From Promerops cafer (taxonomy: Eukaryota; Chordata; Aves; Passeriformes; Nectariniidae), in assembly GCA_013398275.1 (NCBI GenBank), contig VZSE01002355.1, forward strand, positions 119,958 through 183,957: a stretch of 64,000 bases of DNA, in the 5' to 3' direction. The translations under genes and the position numbers were made by a program. The notes below the pieces were generated by a model. The model searched no databases. It saw only the letters and a list, made by a program, of their open reading frames with translations, and had not been told where the DNA came from. Positions 23,951 through 37,363 of this stretch are shown here, piece after piece. The first letter of the stretch is position 1; each line of letters starts with the position of its first letter.

Positions 23951-26900
23951 GGGAGGCAATTACTTATAACTTCCTTTCCCAAACACAGCCATGCTAGCCA
24001 ACAACATTAACATAATTCAGAATTTCACATCCTGGTGGATGTATTAGCTGATGGTATTTGAGTTGCTTTGAAATGCTGCCTGAGCCTACAGATGCTGCCT
24101 TGAAGTATCAACACCAGCTTTGTCGGGTGGCAATAATTCCACTGCTGCTGCATTCAAGAGTAGTTATCTCGCTGTTAAGGCTGCTCCATTCTGTGCTCTG
24201 CTGCCTGAGACTTTCTCATTCAAAATACTTGAATCAAAGCCCTTATCTCCCTCCTTCCTGGTATTTAAATAAAGCACTATTCCTCCACAATCTGCATCCT
24301 TCTGACGTAAAAAGAAAAAGTAATCGTGACTAATTGACTGATTCTTGTGGTAGTAGAGCTTTTTCAAACATGATTTTCTACAGTAGTTATGGACAGTATC
24401 ACTTTCACAAGGAAATGGGATGCTCCAAGAGCCAAGTCACTCTAGTGGTTTCCTCCATCTACCCATGTAATAACTCTAGTGGTTTGCTTCATCTTTCTGT
24501 GATTCACCTGCATTTCTGACATCAGTTTCAAACAATATGATCGTACTTGGCTTATGAATCCAAAGGTTGAATGAATAGTAAGTACAGAAAATGCTGGTTT
24601 CACATGTTCTTTTCTTTAACTTGGCAACCCTAAATATGATTCGGAGTTTAAGTTTACAAATCATTAACAGTTTGTTTCTTATTTTGACAATCCCAGTAAA
24701 CTGTAAGATTGACAGTCAGGGTATCCAATATTTGTACAGCTCAACTCTACTCCTCTGCAAACTACTTAAATTCATGTCCAAAAAAGTGTAGCCGGTGGCA
24801 AACCAGAATGTTCTTAATTTGTAGCCAGAATTTCCTCAGAGTTATCAGCAATCTAAGCTGTAAATACACATTATAATTTCAGCATAAAGCATTGTTATTC
24901 ATGTAGTACTGGAAACTCAAAGAACCACCTGCCCACATAAGTTGGCAAGCGAAGACTAGGGAAAATCTGACCTTGTAGCAAAAAAAGTGTTTATTGCCTT
25001 GATCTGTGCCTGGCATGGACCATTTATCTGGGCCACAATCCTGATCCTGTGGATTGAAGTTGTCCGTGTGTCCCAGAAAAAATATTATGGGGACTTCAGG
25101 CTGACAGTAGCTGCCCCCCTGCCTGTACTGCTGGCTCCAGGAGGAGACCAGGGCCCCACTCCTGGTGCTTCAATCCCCAAGGAACAGCTTTTCCCTTCAG
25201 GTGTGAAGAGTGACTGACGGGTTTGAAATGGAAAAGAGAAAATGGAAAAGAAGGTCCTGGCCCTAATATAATCCAGACAGTGCTGCAGGATGCAAAAAAC
25301 AGAAGAATCCAGATGTACAAGAAGAATAGGGTCTGATCAAATCTCACTTACCCACAGTTTTCTCATCTAGAGTAGGCAGAAGTTAATTTGATGTACCCTT
25401 GAGCTGCTGAAAATCAGTTCACAACTCAGGTGACACAGTAGGTCAGTCCATCCCTGTTTTTGCTTTGAAGTGGTGCAGCAAGGTGGAACTGCTATTCATC
25501 CTTATGGAGGAGTATCTATATCAAGCTTCACCAGAGATTCCCTTGCTGTTTTCCTTTTAAAAACCAGCTGGTGGGTGGACTGAAAATCTTCCTTTAATTT
25601 TCTAGACAGACTGCTGAACAGCAGCAGTCTGCTGCTGGTATGCAGCAAATGGAGTTGGATATTTTTGCAGCCTGTCTTAACAAATCCATACCTGTTTTGT
25701 TTTAAGAGCCCAGAAATTTCCCTGCTACCACCTTGGACTCATTTACTTGTCTCTGCTTCATGTATTTACTTTCCTGTTTTTTAGTGAACCACCTCATGAA
25801 TCTCTGTCCTTTTACTTTCAAAATGCAGATAAAATTGCAACCTGACTCTTTCATTGTGAAGTTTGAGCTGGATAACAGTCTTCTGGTCATTCTATGATAA
25901 TATCTTTAGGACTTCTCAAATAACTTAATCAAACTTCACATTTCATCTATGTTCAGCCAGGTTTACTTGGTTGGTTTTTCTTTGTAGGTTAATATATGTA
26001 TAAAGCAGTTTATTACACTGATCTGGTATGCAGTGCTGAAGACAGCATGCTTGCCACCACTGAAGTTCATTCTGGAGATGCAGTCTGCTTGTAAAAGTTT
26101 ACTTGTGGATGAAAATGTCCCCTGCATCCTTAGAGAGGTTTTTGGCAATACCTTTTTGACATGAGCAGCTTATGACCAGCTCTGCCTAATGCTAACATCT
26201 CACACAGAAAAACAAAAGGCCTTTTCTGCCTGCAGATGTCTGCCAAAGCCCACGACCCTGCTGTGCCTACAGGCTTTCACTTTTTAGTATCAACTACTAT
26301 TCGCAAGTGCTGCACTCCAGATTTCACACTTCTGCAGTAAGACAGCTCCTTCCAGGGCAGCTGTGAGAAAAGGCAAGCACATGCCCTCTTCACCTTTGCC
26401 TAGTCTCACCTTCAAAAATAAGACTCAAGGTTCTCCCATTTACCCTCTGCCGATCCTGACTTTTGTCTCCAGGATAAGGCGCTGTTGCGGCTGCAGCAGC
26501 GATGGGTGCACTCAACTCCTACTTAAAATTAACAAAGCACTTTCTATTTGCTTGGAGAATGACAGTCTGCTCGGGTTAGGCTGCCCTGCACTCCAGGAGT
26601 TCTAGGAAGGGTTATTCTCTGCTGTATCATCTGGATTGTGCATGGTTTGGAACTGCCTGCAAGACTCATTTTCTTGTCTGATGGAAATGTCTCTCCCTGT
26701 GGTGTCCTAGTCAAAATTTGGGCTTTTTTAATAGGATCTCTGTCCCCCATTCCTAGTTGTAAAATGGGTCTTCTGCCTTAGATCAGTCACAAGAGTTGCT
26801 CTCTCTCATACTGATTTATATTCATTCATTAGTATATTTTCTTAATATGTGTTTTTCTTTTGTCCCAGAGTTCAATTAAAACCATGGAATAAATAGAAAT

Positions 26901-28449
26901 AGATTTCACTCAGTGTGTGGTTTTTTAAATTAATTTTTGCTTTTTTTGTTCTGAAACAAATTATTAAAACAACTCTTTCAAGGAGCATGATCTACAGAAA
27001 TACTATAGCTTTCAGTAAAAGACAAGCACCAGGATGCAAGGCTTAACAGCCTGATAATTGACTGTGTAACCTAGGCATAGTCAAATACTTTCTTGCTCAG
27101 AGCAGAAGATGTTCTATAGAGCAATAGAGCTGATTATGGACACGCAACTTTAACTTGATCTTTTGGGTGTAGCATACTTGACTAAAATCAAGATAACCTC
27201 TGTGTATATATTGGCTGATATTATTTTGTACAAAAAACCTCAACAAACCTCCCAGAAATTCTGTAGTGAAAATCTAGTTAGTCGTACATCACATTCAAAA
27301 TTTTATTGTGAGAATTACACAATCATCATGTCTTTAGGTTACTTACCACTCTTTCGGAATGCCTTTTCTGCTATTCTCTCATTTTCTTTTGTCTCTAACC
27401 ATATTCTACTGCCAGATCATGAACATTTAGTCTGCGTAAGTGCATAATAAGGATACTAAGTGTAATTAAAATCCTTCTAAGCAAAGTGATTACTAGTCAA
27501 TTAATAGAAACACTAAAAATTGTTCCTTGATTTTAATCTGTTTACAGTGCAACTGCTGCTTCCAGTGGTCTTCCTGTATGCATTGACTCTTCTAGTCAGC
27601 AGTATTACATCAATAAATGTATATGCCTGTCATGCCCTCATTGAATAACAAAACTAAACACTTGATTATTATCCAAAACCTTCTATCTCACTTAATCTAA
27701 ATTTTATTTTTCCACAGTTTGAATTTCAGATAGCTACAGTTAAAGCAAGAGACTTTTGAAATTATAGGAAATATTAAATATTGAATATTTAGGAACAATA
27801 ATAGAATATACGTTATTTGTATGTTGCAACAACTCCCCCAAATCAAGGTACAATTTGTTCAGTAAGTTGAAAATGCTTTTAGAGGAAGCATATGAAATAG
27901 TTGAAGTAGACAGTACACTGTAAGATAAAACCATCTGATTTTACTTTGTCTCGTAATTAGCATATCGAAGACAGAAACTCAGCTGGGATTTCCATTTACT
28001 GCCATCACAGAAATCATCATATAAATAGCTGAAACGATGTTATTTTTAAAAGATACATAAAACAATAGTTGAAAATATGGAAAAATAAGTTGCAATATGA
28101 AGAAACACATTATTATACCATAGTGAAATACAAGAAAGAACAGGTATTATTTAAAAAAAAAAAAAGGAATGGGAAGTGTATAGTTTCCAGAATTTATCAT
28201 GCCAGGTTTACTTGCTTTTGTTCCAGTTAACTCTTCTCACAGAGATTTTCCAATTAAAAAAAAAGTCTTCATAAACAGCACAACAAATTATATATAAAAT
28301 TAAAAGAGAAACTATATTTATATATGTTGGGGGGAAAAAAAAGGCAGTAGCCCCCAGAATGCTCTTCACGACTTCAAAAAGCACTGGTATGTGGTCAGTG
28401 CAGCGCCTGCTTTTCAGGGTTGATCATCTATTCACTTTGAAAACAAGGA
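23951..28449. other. Unassigned non-coding stretch
   Basis: No recognised gene. It contains an imperfect tandem duplication of about 22 bases ('actctagtggtttcctccatct') at 24439-24460 and 24473-24494, a perfect short hairpin at 25607-25631, and a possible very degraded CR1 tail near 25.84-25.90 kb. A-runs and AT-rich sequence dominate 27.7-28.35 kb. Confidence 0.5.
25607..25631. repeat. Perfect 10-base-pair hairpin
   Basis: CAGACTGCTG at 25607-25616 and its exact reverse complement CAGCAGTCTG at 25622-25631 are separated by five bases (aacag). The stem does not extend further, so it is too short for a typical microRNA precursor. Function unknown. Confidence 0.65.
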
Positions 28450-28656
28450 TTACTTTTTACAGACTTTTAAACACGTGGAAACGCCACCTGGAGCAAAACA
28501 GAATTTATGAGCAAACCTCATGAAACCTTTGAAGTCTCCGGGCTCCCTCTTGCATTTGAAAATGCTGGTGCTATGCGTGCACTGCAAGCGTGTCGCCAGC
28601 TGTCGGAGACACCCGATACGCGGCATGCTGTGATCTACGCACTTTGTACACGTGGC
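28450..28656 (-). CDS. Candidate cysteine-rich terminal exon, gene unknown
   Basis: On the minus strand a strong acceptor ('ccttcacccctctttcag') ends just above 28656 and opens into 68 codons ending in TAA at 28450-28452. The peptide begins ATCTKC and ends CLKVCKK, with eight cysteines at residues 3, 6, 16, 26, 35, 53, 62 and 66, and is basic. The even cysteine count and spacing suggest a disulfide-bonded extracellular domain or secreted factor. The segment is richer in CpG than its surroundings (about a dozen), as older coding exons often are. Phase at the acceptor is 0, compatible with the donor of the membrane-helix-like segment at 37364-37512. No convincing AATAAA is close downstream (a TATAAA variant lies near 28.32 kb on the minus strand). 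I could not assign the family; it does not match TAFA, DKK, prokineticin, KCNMB or IL-7-type patterns well. Chance remains possible. Confidence 0.42.
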   Translation of the reverse strand, partial: ATCTKCVDHSMPRIGCLRQLATRLQCTHSTSIFKCKREPGDFKGFMRFAHKFCFAPGGVSTCLKVCKK

Positions 28657-31600
28657 CTGAAAGAGGGGTGAAGGAAAGCAGCGGAGAAACACAACGACAC
28701 AGGATCAGGTTTTAAGCTTTTGGCTTAGGGCAGCGTGTTTACACACCAAAACTACACAATATTACTCTGCAGAAGTCAGGAAAGTGTGAGTAGCTCGAGC
28801 CGTCTCTGGTGCTCGCCTTCGAAGAGTTTATTCCCTCACAGAACAGCAGGATAAGTGGTAGCAGTCAGTCTGTCTACAAAGGGTGCATGTGGGGAACTGC
28901 ACAACGTAGCTCCACTGGAAAAGAAATTGCAACCCAACCACCTCACGTTCTTCTCATGTTGATATAACTACATGTTGATCAAGCCCTAACAGGGGCAGCA
29001 ATTTGCCAGGGCTGAGAGTGTCCCTGCAGATATCAGAGAAAGGCAAAACAGTCACGGGAGAAAAGACTGAAAATATATCAAAAAGCATCAAAACTGACTA
29101 AAGTCTTAATAGCTAATACATAAAATAAGCCAGTACTTTAAATGAAGGCATATAATAGTTGAGAAATGAAAGATGAAGTCTTTTTCTAATTCAGGAAGTG
29201 CTCAAAACTGATTGGGGAATTGGAATGTGTATTTTTTATGGTTTAGTGACTGAAAATGATGATACAAATGAAACCACTGAGCAAGAAAGTTCATTTCAGG
29301 CTAATGCACAGAGCTAGAAAAACTCAGGGCTCTATTATCTTATAAAAGTAATAATGGCATTCATCTCCACCTGACGTGGCATGCTTTTCTGGTTAAACAG
29401 CCTTACAGATGGTAAGCGTAGCCATAATTTTTCAATAGTGGAGACATTATTCACAAATTTAAACATAATTGCAAAAATTCAGTTTGCCAAGGACTTACTT
29501 TTCAAAACTTGTAAGAAGAAGAATGTCATTAATTAGAAACAGAGAACTGCCCATTCTGCCTCCAGAGATCAATGTTTGTCCCACAAGGTATGTCCCTGTC
29601 ACTCTTCTGTTCACTCAACAGGGAGAAGGAATGATAGGCAGGAAAATGCAATTACCTTTTCTAAAAGAACTCTTTGTTCACTGCTAACCACAACTAAATG
29701 AAAGATAGAATGTAAAACTTCATTTTTGCTGATCCAAACAGCATTAAAAAAAGGCAGCCAGAGAGAAGGTCAGGGCAAGATGTATCTTCACCTGCACAGC
29801 CCTCATGGCCCTGTGCGTGTCCCAGCTCACTGTGACAGCATAACTGCAAAAATCCCTTTCCTCCACTGACTACATTGTGGCCACATCAATCTCCAAATGC
29901 ATTTAAAGCAGACCATTCACATCACTAGAAATGTTTGGTTGTCACAGAAGGGAATTTGTCTCAAAGGCAACATGCAATCCTCTAAGCGTGTGGTGCCCAG
30001 GCAGCCTCCTAGCCACTCACATACAGGCTCCAGAAAACAGAGGTGGCTGTGCTCATGCACACAGATCCCATTTCAGGCCTCCCCTGTTGTCCTTGCCATC
30101 CTAAAACATTTTTTTAACCCTTGTCTTTTTCCATTCCAAGTGACCAAAAAAAAACCAAGTGAGGACAGTGTTATTGTAACATGATGCTGAGGGCATGTGC
30201 TGTGCACCATGAGGGCATGTAGGGGTTGAGAGGGGACAGCAATGGAGGGCTGAGGAGAGAGCAAGGAGCCAAATTTAGTGCAGTCTCTACTGCCATCTAG
30301 AACAGTAACTGAGGTGGAGCCTCCAGGCACACCCGAGTTTTTTCCCACAGGGAACCAACTGCTTTGATCCAAAAGAGAAGCTGGGTATGAAGCAGCGTGT
30401 GAGCAGTGTGCACAGCTGACAGAGACCCAGGAATGAAGCAGAAAACTACGGCAGATACACCCTACTGTAGCCCCCTACAAATCCACAGTGCAGGGACAAG
30501 CTTGGTATCATGCTATCCCATCTGTCATCGAGCAGAAGTAGAGAGTAAACTAATGGAAAATGTAGCTGGAAAAATTCAAACCAAAGCAAGATAAACACGG
30601 TAAAGGCAGAATTAATTACTCATGCAAAATTATATATTCATTGTAACTGTATCTGGTTTGACATTATTGAGTTCCTTCTAAAAGTAACGTGGAGTGATGG
30701 GCACAGGGTAACAGTTTGTGACAGAATGAAGATGAACACCCACCACTGAAGTCCCAGAAACCAAATACCTAACCATGTAGGTTTGCATCTGTCTTCTATA
30801 AAATATTATTAGCTATGTATGACACTAAATAAGCTAAGAATGCCTCCACAGTCTGAGAAAACTTCTATCACTATTCAAAACAAGGACATGCTGTGTTTCT
30901 CTGAAAATTCCCTCTGCTGATATGCTAATCATATTATTGCTGATACACAAGAGGTGAGAGGGTGGAGTGACCTAAGACAGTGAGAGAAACACAAACCAGG
31001 AAGTATAACACAAGGCACAGACATGCATTCTCATAAACCTCTCTTCACATTCAATATAACTGCTCCACTTTACTGACAGTTTAAATCACAATGACAGTGA
31101 AACTGAAGATTCCTATTGACTTTAATATAACTATCCAGCATGTTCTTAATTTCTTCCAGCAGCTTGAATATATTCAGAGTAATAAATAAAAATGTGTGTT
31201 ACAGTTTATGGTTGCTGAGCTGCTGTGAAGTTGCAGATAATGGGGTTTTTTGTAAAAATAATGGTTTTTTCCAACCTTCAAACAAATGTTCAATTAGGTT
31301 GGGTTAGTAGAGGTCAGAAAAGACAAAAATTTTGTAGTATCTTTCAGATATCTAATCCTTTTCCAGAACAATTCAAATCTTGTGACACCTTCTTGTATGT
31401 CTTCTAGTCCTCACTTGAGCAGTAATAGCCTCTTATCAGGGACGGAATGCAACAAACTGTCCCCTATTGCCAAGACATTCCTCCCCGACAGCATTGCAGG
31501 ATCAAAGCATGAAGCTCAGGAAAAAAATATTTAGGTAGTAAACTAGGTCTTTTTCTAATTAAAATGCTTGGAGCCTACACGTGTTAAAACTCAATTTTCT

Positions 31601-34600
31601 ACATAATGACCTTTCTCTCCAGGAACGTTCAATGACGGACACTTCAATGAAAATGAATATATAACTCGCAGTTTGTCTGCTCAAGGGCACTCATACAGCC
31701 CTGCTTCTTTCCAAGCATCTGCACCAAGTACCATATTTACTTCAAAAAGCTCCTTCAGGTTGCCCCATAATAGCTTGCTTTTGGTGTAGGCAACACATTC
31801 TGGTTTTTTCTGGTGTGGCTTTAGCTAGATTGTCTGATAACCAGATGATCTTTGTCTTGCAAACAGTGGGCCAACACCTGAGGAGCTGCAGACACAAAGC
31901 TAGGTATGGTGGGTGATTGCTGAACATCCCGAAAGTCTTACTAGGATATGAGCCAGCTTTATCTGCAGGTGAGAAACCACAGATGGGGACCACTCATTGC
32001 TTGAATAAGAGAATTCAGCCTTTTGTAAATCTTTTCTCCAGAAACATCAGATACAGGAGTGCAAGTTCAATGTTTAAAAAAAAAAAATCCCAAACCAACA
32101 TCCCTGTGTCTTTAAAGCTACTCCCTCGTGTAATGTCAGGCCCCAAGTGCACATACACACTACAGTCTCTTTCCCATTCATCCCCTACCCAGGGGTTTGG
32201 CTACCACTCTTCATGTCAGCTTCCATACAGTGGAGCTCTTTGAATCAGACTGCTTCTAAAAGTACAGTGTGAGAAAGAGCTGTAAGAGATGTTGTCTGGG
32301 GCCTCTGCCCTTGCCTCAGGGGCTGCATTTGAGCTCAGGCCCCTGCTATCAATCTTTGCCTGTGTTTCATTATAAATATGGCAGTGCCTGGCTATTTTCT
32401 TTGCTAATCCTGTGATTGCTTTCTGATTTGAATTTGCGGCTTGGCCTCAGACCTGTCTCGCCATTACCACGGCTTCTGCGTAATTTGGTACTTTGTCATT
32501 CAACAAGCAGTGGAATCAGTGAATCCTGGTCTATTATGGATCCTCATATGCTGCAATTACTCTCCTCCACCCAGTCCATCCTTCACTCAGGAAGCAGCAG
32601 AGCTGCCCTTGCTGTGTCTACAAGAGCTCACTTATAGTAAAAGCCTGAGCTCCCAACACACATTACCTCCCCATCTCCACCTTGCCTCCAAATCTCTGAT
32701 GGTGTGTAGTTTTCTGAGCTTCTTTCTCTGCTGAAATGAGTAAATGGAAAGTCATGACCAAAGCAGATGGACCTGAGACAGAGGCTATTCAAACTGTGGC
32801 CATTTACTGAAGAAATCCATTAACAGAACACCTTAACTTTTGTCAATGGTAAATGAGCAACAAAGTCTATAGTGTAGACTGTCAGCTTCTCAACTAAGAA
32901 TCTAGCTGGGATCAGCTGGTACCGACTCACGCTTGTTTTGTCAAGCAAGAAAAACTATTGGAGCAGCTTGAGCATCCAGCCCTCACTACTGATGGAGAAT
33001 TCATAATCAGTGTTATGACAGCTCACTGATGTGCATCATGAACAAAGTATATTGATTTTGTCTCTAATTCATCCAGAATTATACATTTGTGAGTTATTTT
33101 CTTGTCTTTCAGAGAAACTTCAGTCCATCTCAAAGCATAGCAGAGATAAATTAAATTTGTTATGATTATTAGTCCTTTTTGCTGTCAGGATGCCATGCAA
33201 TTTCTGCTCAGCAACACAGACTAAACAAGCACCTTTATATTACTCTTCTGAAACAGCAGCCAAGACTTACCCAACTTGTTCAAATGCTTCCATAGTAGAA
33301 GACAGTACTTCTACATGTTCAGAGTATTCAGGGAAGATAAAAATTAGCCAAACAAGAAGTCAAACATCACATTTTTAATCTCCTGATTTGTCTTCTATGA
33401 CACATATAAAGAAAATAATACTACTTCACACTTCTCTAAGTCTTTTCACTGTTAGCTGTACAATAATGGGCAAAAGAACATGATCCAATGGAATCTGAAT
33501 TTATGGCCAAAAGATGGGGTGTCACTCTTCCTATTACTCCTGTGCAAGTCAGTATTTCCTCTCCATGGATGAAGCACTTCTTCCTTGGCTTCTATAACTG
33601 TTCTTGAAGAGCCCATAATGGCTGACCTCAAGTATTTGGGTAAATGTGGGTACAAAACACTATCTCCAGATATTTCTATCTCATGCAGGAAAGGTAAAGT
33701 AGCACATCATTTTAAAGTCTGGTCACTTTTAACTATGATTTTCACCAATGCAAAATGGAGCTGCACAATATTTGTTCAGGACCTTTTAGATTTCATGCTT
33801 TAAACAGTTTTACAGATGGAACATAGTTTGGAATAATTTTTTCATGTTGTGATAGAAGAATTAAGGAAGATTGAAATACTTGGAATGGGCTTAGTGGTGG
33901 GGCTTGCATAATTATAGCAGTCTATACTGAACCTGGTCCAGTTCTAGTGGAGAAAGTATGTTGCCCTGAAAAGACAATTTTATCTGAAGTGGCCTTTGAA
34001 AACCGAAATTTCAATTCTACTAAGCTGATATATTGCAATATATCCTGTAAATGTTCTCCTTGTTTCACGACTCATCAGCTAACGCTGGATTTCAGGCTGC
34101 TTATTAAAAACACTAATCATTACTTCATTTAAAAACATTAGATTCCATTTCAAATATATGGCATATGTTTTAAACACCAAAATGATCCAATGAGCATCAC
34201 TTGAGGGCTGTGAGGGTTATGTTAATTTGAAAAACACAGTGCAAATCAAGATTTTAAAACAACTTTGCACCTTGAACACTTAAATTAAGCCTGTGTAGAC
34301 ATGGTTATCTTGCAATAGTCACAACTTTATTTAGCCTCTCTAGATCTAACCAAGGACCACATTTTCTTTATTCCTGGTAAAAATTGGTGAAAATACCCAC
34401 TAAGATATTATTTATTTGATAGAAACATTCAAAACAGATCTTTAGGCATTGACAATGCCTCATTACTACAGAAACTGACAGCTGACTTGAGAGTTTATTG
34501 CCTGGTTATCACATGAAGTCAAATTCTAACTCTGAATAATGCTTCTCACAGCTGTAACTGCTCTCCGAACTACCTCACATAATTGATTAAACCTGAATCA

Positions 34601-34854
34601 CTGTTTTGGGAGTGTTTTACAATGTGGAAGCATTTCTGCTTGTTCAGTGTAGCCAACAAACTTACCCCCTGTCGGAGTATAGGGGTCAGGGATGCCAGCA
34701 GTATGAGTCAAAAATCACATTTGCATACAGGCAGCCAAGCACAGGATTTGTTTCCTCAGGTGGTTTATGAGATTCAGTCTTGATAAAGTGACAACCTTCA
34801 AAAGCATTGATTTGAACAGAACTCCTGCACACATCTCCAACATTAAATCTATAA
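28657..34854. other. Unassigned non-coding stretch, would be intron if the exons are real
   Basis: No recognised exon or transposon. 32.28-32.62 kb is somewhat more complex and GC-richer than its neighbours and could be a conserved element or an old repeat; I cannot name it. Confidence 0.45.
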
Positions 34855-35130
34855 GCTCGCAGCCACTTTCTGAACGCAGCAGAAATAAAACCAGCATCGC
34901 TCGTTCACAGCACGCTGTACTCAGTCCAGGGACAGGTAATTTCCCACTTGTGCTGTTCATGGAGCCTTAATTAAAGTGTCCAAGCAGCCTGGAGGGTGCG
35001 AGCGAGCGCTGCTCCAGGCCGTAGAGTGCAGGCTGCCTGGGCTTCCACAGCCTCGCTGCGCCGGGGAGCTTCTCCTCTGGCATCGGGAGTTCGCCGTCCT
35101 CCGGCTGTTTCCAGCGCCCATAGCCAAGGT
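34855..35130. other. CpG-rich patch, possible regulatory element or first exon
   Basis: About a dozen CpGs fall between roughly 34995 and 35120, with several more from 34855, in otherwise CpG-poor DNA. Open frames cross it on both strands; the minus-strand frame at 34967-35569 reaches 200 codons, the longest in the window, but its upstream half is low in protein-like character. A TATA box or clear start site was not found. It could be a small CpG island promoter, an unmethylated enhancer or an exon. It is shorter than a typical housekeeping CpG island. Confidence 0.4.
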
Positions 35131-37363
35131 CTCTTTTTGTCTCAGGCCATCTGAAGGGCACCCTCTTCTGTCCAGCACCCAAACTGCAGCACCACAGTGA
35201 TTTCCCCAGATGTTTCTTGATTCTACGAAGGAAAATTGCAGTACTGAGGTTTTTCTGTAAGATTAGTAAATACCATGACCCTGCCTGCTCCCTTGTGGAT
35301 GGAAGACTGTTCTGCATATGTTGATGAAGACAACAGGTGTAAAGGAAAATGAAAATATTACAGGAAAAGCAGGAAAGTTTACAAGGGATAGGATGGATAG
35401 AAAGAACTACTTTTCCAGTGTAAATACAGACAGATGAATTATAAGGACTACAATGAATGTTATTGACTGCATAATTATCTGATGAGCTGTCCTGGCCGAC
35501 TAAATGCAAGAAGTTTACTGGGTTTTGGGATGTGGGGGAGAGAGGGGGGGGGGGGGTTTCAAACTCCAAGCTTTCATTAGAGAAGTCCAGGACTAGGAAT
35601 TACCATGTCCACTTCCAAAACAGGTTATTTTGCTTGGTTTTGTCAAAATTTTAGAGAGGAATTGTCTGTCCCAGTCCACACCCATTCCCACAGGTATGTA
35701 TTTATTTAATTGAAACACACAAAATGTTTAATTTAAGTAACTTAATTTTCAGGTGATTTTTAAGTGGCTATCCTAAGGAAACAAGGCTTCTGTGGCTACC
35801 CTGTATCTTCACTGACTCCTGATAATGATGGAAACCAGTGGCCCACTTCAGACCAATCTGGCAGATGGACAGAAATCTCAAACATAGTAAGTTCTGGCAA
35901 ATTTTCTGATAACCAGCAGCTGGATAGAAGAGCCTAATAAAAAGGGGCACCTTAATTAGTGCCCCCACTCAGCATGAGTCCAGAGTCTGGTTAGATCACG
36001 ATCAGCCAAGCCATGTGTCATCCCATGTCCCCAGTGACTGCAAAGGAAGGGGAGAGACAATGAAGGGGAGGTGAGAGGAGATATGGAGGATTACAAAGGT
36101 GCATGACCACACAGATGTGAAATACAAATCACCAGGAAAGGAGATTCCATTAGGTCAGCTAACAAATGAACTTATTTTCTCACTCCCTTATGCCTCATAG
36201 TGGTTTAGAGTAATGTTATTTGGATTGACTTTGGCAGCAGGTAGCTAGAAGATCAAAATGCTGTCTGTCCATCTGTTGTGTCAATTACTGTAAGTTCTTC
36301 CCCTATGTGTTGTTTATATCATGTTTAGATGTTATTTAGAGATTTTTTTATCGATAAACATGGCAATAACTACCAGGACATACAGATCTTTGACAATGTG
36401 AAGGGGGAAAATAAAGCTAAAATGATTGGTAATGCTTAGTGAATTAAGAGATAGCTCTTCTAAACAAAGGGGTTTTATGAATTGCTTGAGTGCTGTATAA
36501 CAGCTGCTAGGAGAAAAAAAATATTTGTTTTTTATCAGCTTTAGTATTTTTCAGCTTTTAGGAGAGAATAAACCTAGAGAGCATTAGTTAAATATTTTTC
36601 ACTGATCAGGTCATGCCAGTTTCAAATTTTTTCTTGGAAAACAAGGTGACCTTTATCTTCATGTCACATATAATGCACCAAGGCAGCCATGAAAAAGAAT
36701 TTTACAGACTTTACAATTTCAAGATTTCATAACATATCTCTAGATAATAAGAAATAAGCTGCCTGTATTAAAAAGAGATGCAGTGACATGCAAATGCATA
36801 ACCAAGCACTGACCTGACTGAATTTTTATCATACTTCATTGCTACATCCTTTGTTATTTTAGATCAGGTCTAAAATATCATAATCCTTGGATGGGGTATG
36901 AAACAGAATATATCTCTTTTGATCCTGCAATTTTTCATTTTATTGCAGACACCTAATCATATGCTTAAATTCAGATTTCTTGGGAGGATAAAGAAAAGTT
37001 CCCTGTGTTTTCCGCAATTATAGGAATTTAAACATTTCCATTAAATCTATTTTCTTTTGCACAGTTTTTCTTCAGAAATATTTTAAAATAATTTCAGAAT
37101 CAGTAATTCTACCTTTATGCTTATAAAGAAAATTTCTACCATGTGGAAATATTCTTTCTAAATTTTAAAGACAGGAATTGGTAAAGATGTGTATTGTAGC
37201 TAAAGAAGTAGCAAAGATAAGTCTCCTTGCTACCAGAGCTTATACACCAATCAGCCTTGGATGAACTTAAATGGTGCACTAAACTGTGTGTTTAGCACCC
37301 GAGGGGTGCTGAAGGGGGACAAGGTGAATGTTCCTCCATTTGTGAATGTGCTTCTGCACTCAC
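35131..37363. other. Unassigned non-coding stretch
   Basis: AT-rich, with a run of 13 G at 35544-35556. No gene or named repeat recognised. Confidence 0.5.
35544..35556 (+). repeat. G homopolymer (13)
   Basis: Uninterrupted run of 13 G following a purine-rich 'gggggagaga' lead. Prone to length change and to sequencing error; any frame read through it is unreliable. Confidence 0.85.

Noticed and set aside
28450..28656. Assignment to a cytokine such as IL-7 or TSLP
   Set aside because: Cysteine spacing and flanking residues do not line up well enough with those families.
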